A DNA stretch of 64,000 bases, from assembly GCA_965601455.1 (NCBI GenBank), contig OZ271831.1, forward strand, positions 2,108,001-2,172,000. The letters run 5' to 3'. This document shows, one piece after another, positions 57,294 to 64,000 of this stretch (within the stretch, counting starts at the first letter, position 1; each line of letters starts with the position of its first letter). Made by a program: the position numbers and the translations under genes. The notes beneath the pieces were generated by a model. The model did not search any database and was not told where the DNA came from. It saw only the letters and a list, made by a program, of their open reading frames with translations. The DNA is from JANQEU01 sp965601455. GTDB lineage: Bacteria > Bacteroidota > Bacteroidia > Cytophagales > Cyclobacteriaceae.

Positions 57294-57662
57294 TTAGTTG
57301 TTATTTAAAATTTCTATATCTCCAATCACGGAATACGGCTCTCTTCCAAAAAGAAGATGATTGTATACTTTTCCTATTTGAAAGTCCAGTACTTGACTGA
57401 CACCGGTACCACTTTCTTCTCCCCAGGTTATGAATAACTTCTGGTCATCGACCCATTCAGCTATGTACCTTTCATTTGCTTTCAGCCCTTTCTCATCCCC
57501 GGTAATCGCTTCCCAATGAAGAGTGGAATCACTATCAAATGTCAGATAATAAATGTTTTCATCGTATTGATAGACTAAAGTTGAGCCTATTAGTTCTTTA
57601 TCCTGGGGAGCTTGACAAGCCATGAATGTAGCAAACAGAGCAAGGAAGATTAAACGTAACAT
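57294..57662 (-). CDS. Small lipoprotein of unknown function
   Basis: The lipoprotein signal (MLRLIFLALFATFMAC) places the start at 57662; ATG codons at 57671 and 57725 are also in frame. The mature part, about 105 residues, is beta-rich (STLVYQYDENIYYLTFDSDSTLHWEAI) and resembles MoaF/lipocalin-like small folds. It ends directly at the ceramidase-like start, indicating one operon. No function can be given. Confidence 0.7.
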   Translation of the reverse strand: MLRLIFLALFATFMACQAPQDKELIGSTLVYQYDENIYYLTFDSDSTLHWEAITGDEKGLKANERYIAEWVDDQKLFITWGEESGTGVSQVLDFQIGKVYNHLLFGREPYSVIGDIEILNNN

Positions 57663-57746
57663 AACCACCATGTTAGCCAAAAATTTAGCGATCCGCACAG
57701 AATATTGTAAATTATTGGCTTCCAAGTAACGAATAATAGAATTCCG

Positions 57747-59294
57747 ATGTCAGCACCAAGCATATTCAATGACGTTCTGGGTCCGGTCATGAGAGGACCT
57801 TCAAGCTCACATAGCGCTGCAGCATTACGAATTGGTCGTTTTCTTAGAAGTCTTATGCAGGGATCCATCCAGCATTTGTTGGTTGAATATGACCCAAATG
57901 GCTCATTAGTGACAACTCATAAAAGCCAGGGAACAGATATGGGTCTGGCAGGAGGTCTACTGGGTTGGGAACCTACAGATGAACGATTGATTAACTATGA
58001 AGACCATCTTATGGCAAGCGGCATTGATGTAGAGGTGCGCTACGTTAGTTATGGTGCTACTCATGCCAATACGTATAAGCTCACAATTAGCAATGGTAGT
58101 GAACGACATCATGTTCTTGCACTTTCAACCGGTGGCGGAATGATTGAAGTGGTGGAAATAGATGGTGCGCAGGTTTCAATGATTGGGGATTATCACGAGT
58201 TATTGGTTTACGTCGAAGATCTTAATGTATTCAAGAACCCTATATTTTCTGGCAAAATCAAGTACCATGACGGCAATCCTTTATTCGGTACCATTCGATC
58301 CAATGAAGTATTTGAAGAATCCTACTTAAACGAAATAAGTCAGGTCCCAGGAGTTGAATCTATCAAGTACATCGAACCCGTACTTCCTGTATTGGGGATG
58401 GAAAAAGAAATGCCTTTCACGACATCCAGTGAAATGTTAAAAAGAAATCCGGAACTCGCTTTATGGGAATTAGGCATAACCTATGAAGCCGCTCGAAGTG
58501 GTTATAGTACATCAAGGCTTAAGGAAATGATGTTTGACCTGATTCGTATCTGGAAGAATGCAATAGAAACTGGGATCAATGGTACTGAATATGAAGATCG
58601 TATTTTACCTGGTCAGGCTCCTGGATTAGAGAAAAAGAAAAAGGAGGGAGGTTTATTGGATAGCCCACTCAATAATGAAATCATTCTCTCTGTCACCGCA
58701 ATGATGGACGTTAAGAGCTCAATGGGCATCATTGTAGCTGCTCCTACAGCCGGTTCGTGTGGCACTCTTCCAGGGACAGTATTTGGTGCTGCGAAGTCAA
58801 TGGACCTTTCGGATGAGGAAATAATGAAGGCACTCTTTGCCGCAGGCCTAATTGGTGTATTTATAACCAATGGCGCTACTTTCGCAGCAGAAGAGGCAGG
58901 CTGTATGGCTGAGACTGGAGCCGCTGGGAGCATGGCTGCTGCGGCTTTGGTGACCCTAGCCGGTGGAACTTTGAAACAAACCCTCACCGCTGCATCTTTC
59001 GCCCTTCAAAATTCATTGGGTTTGATATGCGACCCGATAGGAAATCGGGTTGAGGCGCCCTGTTTAGGTAAAAATGTTTCTGCTGCAAGCAACGCATTGT
59101 CCTGTGCAAACATGGCTCTTTCAAATTATACCGATCTGTTGCCTTTTGATGAGGTCATAGAGTCGATGAATAAGGTAGGTAAGGCCATGCCACGCGAACA
59201 CTGCTGTACGGGTTTAGGCGGTTTAGCTGTTACACCCACTGCTGAAAAAATTAAAAACCAGCTAGAAAATCAGCAAATAAAGATTGGTTGTTGA
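57747..59294 (+). CDS. sdaA: L-serine ammonia-lyase (L-serine dehydratase), single chain
   Basis: The 515-residue protein joins the beta-type (residues 1-180, DVLGPVMRGPSSSHSAAALRIG) and alpha-type (from about residue 250) parts of the iron-sulfur L-serine dehydratase. The Fe-S ligand region is visible as PTAGSCGTLPG, then EAGCMAETGAAGSMAAAALV, EAPCLGKNVSAAS and HCCTGLGG. The enzyme turns L-serine to pyruvate and ammonia with a [4Fe-4S] cluster and needs no PLP. It has its own promoter facing away from the ceramidase operon. The single-chain naming follows common bacterial practice. Confidence 0.93.
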   Translation: MSAPSIFNDVLGPVMRGPSSSHSAAALRIGRFLRSLMQGSIQHLLVEYDPNGSLVTTHKSQGTDMGLAGGLLGWEPTDERLINYEDHLMASGIDVEVRYVSYGATHANTYKLTISNGSERHHVLALSTGGGMIEVVEIDGAQVSMIGDYHELLVYVEDLNVFKNPIFSGKIKYHDGNPLFGTIRSNEVFEESYLNEISQVPGVESIKYIEPVLPVLGMEKEMPFTTSSEMLKRNPELALWELGITYEAARSGYSTSRLKEMMFDLIRIWKNAIETGINGTEYEDRILPGQAPGLEKKKKEGGLLDSPLNNEIILSVTAMMDVKSSMGIIVAAPTAGSCGTLPGTVFGAAKSMDLSDEEIMKALFAAGLIGVFITNGATFAAEEAGCMAETGAAGSMAAAALVTLAGGTLKQTLTAASFALQNSLGLICDPIGNRVEAPCLGKNVSAASNALSCANMALSNYTDLLPFDEVIESMNKVGKAMPREHCCTGLGGLAVTPTAEKIKNQLENQQIKIGC

Positions 59295-59326
59295 CTCCAA
59301 CCACCATACTCAAGTCAACAAAGATT

Positions 59327-59554
59327 CTATTTGCCGTGTTGAGTAAATTTATTTGCTATTGTAAAACATGTTCTCCCATCAACACATGCTGAAGGTGCCA
59401 CGAAACCATTGTCGGGAGCCATGGGGCCCTGTGTCTTGATGCACCAGCATTGAGCAAGATTATCGTCTTGCAGAAGATTTGGTGAGCTTCCCCCGGTCAC
59501 CATTCCGTGACCGGGGCTCTTGGCTCTGAAATACTTACACAATGATTCCCTCAT
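59327..59554 (-). CDS. Small Cys-containing protein coupled to a molybdoenzyme operon
   Basis: The 75-residue ORF overlaps the stop codon of the FAD-subunit gene by 4 bp (ATGA), which supports translational coupling and hence that it is real. It has no signal peptide. Cys36, Cys38, Cys57 and Cys63 lie in a compact stretch (AQCWCIKTQGPMAPDNG and PSACVDGRTCF) and look like metal or Fe-S ligands. No family is recognised. It could be a maturation factor or small subunit of the neighbouring oxidoreductase. It could also be a chance ORF. Confidence 0.5.
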   Translation of the reverse strand: MRESLCKYFRAKSPGHGMVTGGSSPNLLQDDNLAQCWCIKTQGPMAPDNGFVAPSACVDGRTCFTIANKFTQHGK

Positions 59555-60564
59555 ACCTGAATAGCTTTCTCAACAGCTCTTCTTACAATTGCCTTGAAAA
59601 TTGGGACTTTATAGGCGTTCTTTTCACTAGGAGTGGCTTTCTCCATTGCAGCTTCCGCGGATTTCAATACGCTTGAGGCCGATAGACCTTCGTCCATGAG
59701 AATAGATTCGCTTTTTTCCACTCGAATTGGAATAGGAGAAGCCGCGCCAATGGCAATTCTTGCTTGCTTGCAACTCTCTCCTGAAATCTCCAAAACCACT
59801 GCAACATCGGCCAGGGCCCAATCATACGAGGCACGAGCTCCTTGTTTGATGTAGTAGCTTTTCATCCCTTTTTTCAACGGGGGTACTGCGATTGAAGTAA
59901 TTATATCTCCAGGTTCCAGGATATTTTCGCGTAGCTCATCCACCCACGGAGGAATGAAGAATTCTGACATAGTCACAGTCTTGCTTTTCCCATCTTTGGA
60001 AGCTATTTCCAGCGAAGCGTCCAGGGCTAACAAAGCAGTTGCTATCGATGAAGCGTAAACGCTGCTACAGTTTTCATTGTCGATGATAGAATGAAATTGG
60101 TTTTCTCCATTCTTGGCGAAACATTTAGCTCCACCTTTTCGAAAACATGAGTGCTCTATGCTTCTGAAATACCAGCATCGAGTCCGTTGTGCCAGGTTTC
60201 CACCAAGGGTCGACATGTTTCGCAATTGTGGAGTGGCCGCTTTAGCCACAGATTGCTGTAGGGCTAAGAAATTAGATTTTATGACTTCACTACTTTCTAT
60301 TTCGGCCAGGGTCACATTTGCACCAATACTCAGGCCCTTTTTCTCATCAAATGTTATCTTATCAAGACCAGGAATATTACGGATGTTAACTACTTTATCC
60401 GGAGCAATCAGACCCTCCTTCATAAGATCCATGACATCAATTCCACCTGACTTAAGTACCGCCCCTATTCCAAAATCTTTATCAAGAGAACTGGATACCG
60501 TAGTATTAACTGCCTCTTGAGCCTCTTTTATGGTTTTGGCTTCAAGCCAACTAATTTTTTTCAT
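59551..60564 (-). CDS. Xanthine/aldehyde oxidoreductase FAD subunit with 4Fe-4S loop (PaoB-like)
   Basis: The 337-residue protein is the medium subunit of a molybdenum hydroxylase: FAD-binding GAVLKSGGIDVMDLMKEG, LRNMSTLGGNLAQRTRC, and a C-terminal CO_deh_flav_C domain. Within it, Cys130, Cys140, Cys148 and Cys166 form the spaced set that binds an extra [4Fe-4S] cluster in E. coli PaoB (YagS). This identifies the periplasmic aldehyde oxidoreductase type rather than plain xanthine dehydrogenase. Electrons pass from Mo via the Fe-S clusters to FAD. The gene follows the Mo-subunit gene by 12 bp. Confidence 0.92.
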   Translation of the reverse strand: MKKISWLEAKTIKEAQEAVNTTVSSSLDKDFGIGAVLKSGGIDVMDLMKEGLIAPDKVVNIRNIPGLDKITFDEKKGLSIGANVTLAEIESSEVIKSNFLALQQSVAKAATPQLRNMSTLGGNLAQRTRCWYFRSIEHSCFRKGGAKCFAKNGENQFHSIIDNENCSSVYASSIATALLALDASLEIASKDGKSKTVTMSEFFIPPWVDELRENILEPGDIITSIAVPPLKKGMKSYYIKQGARASYDWALADVAVVLEISGESCKQARIAIGAASPIPIRVEKSESILMDEGLSASSVLKSAEAAMEKATPSEKNAYKVPIFKAIVRRAVEKAIQV

Positions 60565-60576
60565 TGCCAGTTTCTT

Positions 60577-62865
60577 TTAGACTTTTTTCAACGCATTTAA
60601 CACTTTGTCCGGGGTAATCGGAATTTCCCGAATTCGAACGCCAATGGCATTATGCACGGCATTTGCGATTGCTGCAGCCGTGGCAATATTGGATGGTTCT
60701 CCAATTCCATAAGCATCTGTGGATGATTTAGCATTATAATCCTCCATTAGGACAATATCAATATCTGGTATATCTGCCCCATAGGTAGTTTTATAAGTAT
60801 CCAGCGAATGGTTGACCATATGACCAGTATTCTTATCCATGATTCGATCTTCGTATAAAGCATATGAGATTCCCTGGATGATTCCACCATTTATCTGGCT
60901 GTCAACATGTAATGGATTAAGAGGTCTTCCACAACTATGAGCGGCAACCACCTTATCCACTTTAATGAATCCGGTTTCAGTATCGACAGTTAATTCAACA
61001 AACTGAGCCGAACCTAGATCCCAATGCAGGTAATCACCATTATATTCTTCAGATCTACTTTCAGTAGCTACTATCTGACTTACAGGTAATTCTTCAGTAG
61101 CCTCCCTGAAGGCGATACTCTTAGATCCTTCGGTAGAAACAATTCTTCCTTCAGACATGGAAAGGGTAGAGGCATCGACTTCTAACATTCTGGCAACGTG
61201 GTCAAAAAGTTTCATTTTGACCTGATACGCTGCGTTTCGGGCTGCCGGAGTAATGGAAGCCGTAACCTGACTACCTCCTGATCCAGGAGCATCAGGGAAA
61301 AGGGTATCTCCAATTCGCACATTGACGTCGCTGGTGTCAAGTCCAAATTCCTCTGCAACGACTTGAGCCAGTATGGTCTTGGTACCCGTTCCTATGTCCT
61401 GAACACCAGATCTCACTTCCAAAGCCCCATCCTGAAGTAGCTTAACTTCTACCGTGGCGTTATAATTATAGATACGCCACCAGCTGGATTGAGCCATCCC
61501 CATTCCTCTTTTAACTGGTCCGTCTTCCGAACCATTCGGTTTTCTTCTTGACCAGTCAAAACGTTCGGATCCCATTTCACGGGCAGCTTTTCGCACCCTG
61601 CTTGGGTCGGTTTTATCCCGAAGTTCGAGTGGATCCATTTCAATCGACTCTGCGATTTCGTCTATCATTTGTTCAAGTCCGAATATTCCCTGAACCGCTC
61701 CAGGGGCACGCCATGCAGCTCCAGGCCCGGCATGAGTAAATACATCGTATTGCTTCGTTCTGAAATTTGGACAGGTATATAGGGTTTGAGCTACTCCACC
61801 TACACCCGCTCCAAGTCCAACTCCCGCGGTACCATAAGCTTCCTGTTCAATAGCGGTAAGTTCACCGTTCTTCTTTGCGCCAATCTTGAGACGTTGAATG
61901 GAGTTGGGCCGGTTTCCCTGAGAAGTCTGTTCTTCTTTTCGAGTTGCCATCATCTTCACAGGTCTTCCAGTCTTTTTCGCCAGGTATCCAGCCGCCTGAC
62001 CATGTGTACCCAGTCCGTGTTTTGCACCGAATCCACCGCCCATGTATTCAACAATCACTCGCACTTTACTTTTAGGAAGATCGAAGAGATCCGCGAATTC
62101 ATCTCTCACACCCTGGGTTCCTTGAGTAGACGCATAGATGGTAACACCATCATAGCCCCAATCAACAATCATCCCGTGAGTTTCGAGTGTGTTATGGGTT
62201 TGAACCTGTGTTCTGTATGTTTGCTCAATAACAACATCGGCTGAATCAAAGCCCTGTTTAAGGTCACCTCTTGGTTGGCCTTCATTTGGTCCTCTTACAT
62301 TGCCCACCAGTTTCAAACCTTCTTCAATTTCTTCACCTCCTTCAGAAGCTTCCTGCTCAACAGGTGCCTCATATACGATGGGTGATTCGGGATTCATTGC
62401 ATCTTCCACGTCGACTACGAATGGCTTTTTCTCGTATTCAACGGTTATGAGTTCCACAGCTTCTTCAGCAATTTCCTCAGTTAGTGCGGCCACTGCAACT
62501 ATGGGTTGGCCGGCATAGCGAACAACAGGAAAGTTTTGATCATCTTCATTTTTCATGATGTGAATTCCGTACACACCACGAAGGTTTTCAGCTTTGCTGG
62601 TATCAATGGAAAGAATTGAGGCACTTGGCCTATCACTAGTTAGCATCTTTCCTACAAGCATACCCGGCAGTTGAATATCCGATGTGTATCTCGCGGAACC
62701 TGTTACTTTCGCTTCCGCATCCAGTCTTTTGACCCGTTTACCGACTTGCTTAAGTTCTTCATTTACTGGCCACGCATCCGGTTCATTTACCGGCACCTCT
62801 CTTTCGACTTCTTCGATTTTTTCACCAGCGATGCCAAACGGCATTTTTATTTTCTTGGTATCCAT
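60577..62865 (-). CDS. Molybdopterin-binding catalytic subunit (PaoC-like)
   Basis: The 762-residue subunit has the aldehyde/xanthine oxidoreductase fold: KRLDAEAKVTGSARYTSDI, VVRYAGQPIVAVAA, GGGFGAKHGLGTHGQ, AWRAPGAVQGIFGLEQM, and the catalytic Glu723 in YGIGEPSNIATA. The overall plan matches PaoC/YagR. It overlaps the 2Fe-2S gene by 1 bp (TAATG). It binds the molybdenum cofactor (in this group typically the cytosine dinucleotide form) and oxidises aldehydes or N-heterocycles. The substrate cannot be assigned. Confidence 0.93.
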   Translation of the reverse strand: MDTKKIKMPFGIAGEKIEEVEREVPVNEPDAWPVNEELKQVGKRVKRLDAEAKVTGSARYTSDIQLPGMLVGKMLTSDRPSASILSIDTSKAENLRGVYGIHIMKNEDDQNFPVVRYAGQPIVAVAALTEEIAEEAVELITVEYEKKPFVVDVEDAMNPESPIVYEAPVEQEASEGGEEIEEGLKLVGNVRGPNEGQPRGDLKQGFDSADVVIEQTYRTQVQTHNTLETHGMIVDWGYDGVTIYASTQGTQGVRDEFADLFDLPKSKVRVIVEYMGGGFGAKHGLGTHGQAAGYLAKKTGRPVKMMATRKEEQTSQGNRPNSIQRLKIGAKKNGELTAIEQEAYGTAGVGLGAGVGGVAQTLYTCPNFRTKQYDVFTHAGPGAAWRAPGAVQGIFGLEQMIDEIAESIEMDPLELRDKTDPSRVRKAAREMGSERFDWSRRKPNGSEDGPVKRGMGMAQSSWWRIYNYNATVEVKLLQDGALEVRSGVQDIGTGTKTILAQVVAEEFGLDTSDVNVRIGDTLFPDAPGSGGSQVTASITPAARNAAYQVKMKLFDHVARMLEVDASTLSMSEGRIVSTEGSKSIAFREATEELPVSQIVATESRSEEYNGDYLHWDLGSAQFVELTVDTETGFIKVDKVVAAHSCGRPLNPLHVDSQINGGIIQGISYALYEDRIMDKNTGHMVNHSLDTYKTTYGADIPDIDIVLMEDYNAKSSTDAYGIGEPSNIATAAAIANAVHNAIGVRIREIPITPDKVLNALKKV

Positions 62866-63488
62866 TATTTCATCTTTTTAGCTGCTTCAAGTGTTGCTTT
62901 GAACACATGTGGATAGGTACCACATCGGCAATAATTGCCTCTTGTTGCATGTTTTACATCATCAATAGTCGGATTGGGATTTCGACCGATTAGACTGGCT
63001 GTGCTCATGAGCATACCAGGTGTGCAGAAACCACATTGGGAAGCATCGTGTTCGATAAAGGCCTCCTGGATTGGATGCAGTTTTCCATCCTGTGAGAGCC
63101 CCTCAACTGTGGTCACCTTCTTTTCACCAACATCCATGGCAAAAGTCATGCAGGCATTCACTGGCGTATTATCGAGCCAAACTGTACAAGCAGAGCAAGA
63201 GCCCCGGTCACATACCACTTTAGTTCCGGTTAATTCCAGTTCATCTCGCAGAGCTTTTGCCAGGGTTGCCCTGGGCTCAATTGTTAATTTTCTAACCCGT
63301 CCATTGACGTTCATGGAGATAGCGACGGCATCAGGACCGATGTCTTTTATTTTTTCATCAGCAACCTGAGTTCCCGCCATTACACCACTTTGAAGCGCAA
63401 GGGTTCCAGCGGTTGTTAAACCCGCTCCCTTCATGAAAGTTCTTCTACTAATACCCGTTTTGGGCTTTTCCTGATTGTTTTCCATCAA
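62865..63488 (-). CDS. Tat-exported 2Fe-2S subunit (PaoA-like)
   Basis: A twin-arginine signal (SRRTFMKGAGLTTAG) shows that the trimeric enzyme is exported to the periplasm. The two [2Fe-2S] domains are complete: CDRGSCSACTVWLDNTPVNAC and, after SQCGFCTPGM, NYCRCGTYPHV. In this operon the order is 2Fe-2S, Mo, FAD, unlike paoA-B-C in E. coli. The first gene of the unit; an alternative start at 63485 removes one Met. Confidence 0.94.
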   Translation of the reverse strand: MMENNQEKPKTGISRRTFMKGAGLTTAGTLALQSGVMAGTQVADEKIKDIGPDAVAISMNVNGRVRKLTIEPRATLAKALRDELELTGTKVVCDRGSCSACTVWLDNTPVNACMTFAMDVGEKKVTTVEGLSQDGKLHPIQEAFIEHDASQCGFCTPGMLMSTASLIGRNPNPTIDDVKHATRGNYCRCGTYPHVFKATLEAAKKMK

Positions 63489-63600
63489 AATGAATGATTA
63501 TTTAGGCTTTTCTAAAGTTAGTTAAAAAAGTATTGACGCCGAGTTCTTCATCCGATAAAATTAGATGTTGTAAAAAAACGGAGAGGCAAAACATTGTGAC

Positions 63601-63629
63601 AAAAAAAAGACCGGACTTGAAGTCCGGCC
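63601..63629 (-). terminator. Intrinsic terminator of the rhodanese gene
   Basis: On the minus strand the stem CCGGACTT/AAGTCCGG is followed by eight T residues (63608-63601), a classical Rho-independent terminator about 30 bp after the rhodanese stop. Confidence 0.85.
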
Positions 63630-63659
63630 TCAACGTAGATCTCTCAAAACCTGACTAGA

Positions 63660-64000
63660 TCATTCTGAAACAAAGTCATATTCCATAATTGCGCCCTCAG
63701 ACCACTTATGACTGGTGAGGTCGTCGTAAATCATTCCATTAACACCAAACGTCAGGGATTTGGCGTTATATCCAAGTACTCTCAAGTAAGCAGTCAAAGC
63801 GGCACTGGTTTGACCAGTCCAGCAGTAAACCACTACGGTTTGATCCGTTGGAAGTGTAAGCAGATCATTTGCGGAATGCATGGACTCCTTAGGTGTGTAT
63901 TGCATCGCTCCTGGGATGTGTCCAATGGTAGTGTAATCAGACGCTCCCCAATAATTGACTATGTAGTGACCCGTAAGGCTACCAAACACCGTTTGACTGC
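63660..64000 (-). CDS. Rhodanese-like protein (5' truncated by window end)
   Basis: The visible C-terminal part (about 113 residues) is a rhodanese domain: IVNYWGASDYTTIGHIPGAMQYTP, then the active-site loop VVVYCWTGQTSAAL with the nucleophile Cys. The frame is open to the right edge, so the GTG at 63989 is not the real start. The loop CWTGQTS is typical of Bacteroidota rhodaneses with a structural or sulfur-transfer role in the periplasm. Sulfur transfer is inferred from the fold. Confidence 0.87.
   Translation of the reverse strand, partial: SQTVFGSLTGHYIVNYWGASDYTTIGHIPGAMQYTPKESMHSANDLLTLPTDQTVVVYCWTGQTSAALTAYLRVLGYNAKSLTFGVNGMIYDDLTSHKWSEGAIMEYDFVSE

Overview
The window looks like a piece of the chromosome of a marine-type Bacteroidota, most likely a Cytophagales relative. 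This is inferred from a SusC/SusD pair, a type IX secretion tail, lipoproteins with acidic residues after the lipobox cysteine, a fused CcsBA cytochrome c assembly protein, DUF5777 barrels, weak Shine-Dalgarno sites and moderate-to-low GC. No rRNA, tRNA, insertion sequence or CRISPR array was seen. Both ends cut genes: an ABC permease on the left and a rhodanese on the right.

Layout. 1-10.8 kb is mixed housekeeping and accessory content: FtsX-type permease end, TPR sensor kinase, secreted nucleoside-hydrolase-like protein, TPR lipoprotein, GPH-family sugar symporter, and on the minus strand a membrane-anchored DJ-1/PfpI protein, a membrane AraC regulator and a DUF2306 protein. 11.1-21.5 kb is an electron-transfer block: a small haem c lipoprotein, two DUF5777 beta-barrels, a Tat-exported four-cluster Fe-S protein, an NrfD-type quinol subunit, an anchored hypothetical protein, a mono-haem cytochrome c, CcsBA and a six-haem lipoprotein. 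No terminal catalytic subunit is present. 21.6-29.5 kb holds protoporphyrinogen oxidase, a large BNR/sortilin-like propeller protein, an NTF2-like protein and a P-type calcium ATPase.

29.7-51.9 kb is the most interesting part: a glycan or glycoside utilisation locus around a LacI-type repressor. Minus-strand genes encode a secreted GH2 enzyme and a GH13-like enzyme. The plus strand carries three secreted ADP-ribosylglycohydrolase-like proteins, a GRP/ureide-permease-like transporter, ribokinase, a SnoaL-like lipoprotein, two more GH13-like enzymes (one with a type IX tail), a surface lipoprotein, SusC and SusD. Four copies of a 16-bp palindrome (GCACAAACGTTTGTGC and variants) sit at the three promoter regions and tie the locus into one regulon. 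The presence of ribokinase with DraG-fold hydrolases suggests a ribofuranoside-containing substrate, but this is inference.

52-64 kb holds a mutarotase-like protein coupled to a membrane alpha/beta hydrolase, a small alpha/beta hydrolase, a ceramidase-like lipoprotein, a small lipoprotein, single-chain L-serine dehydratase, a periplasmic PaoABC-like molybdenum aldehyde/xanthine oxidoreductase with a small translationally coupled Cys-containing ORF, and a rhodanese. Starts were moved inward from the longest possible ORF where a signal peptide or ATG codon favoured it.
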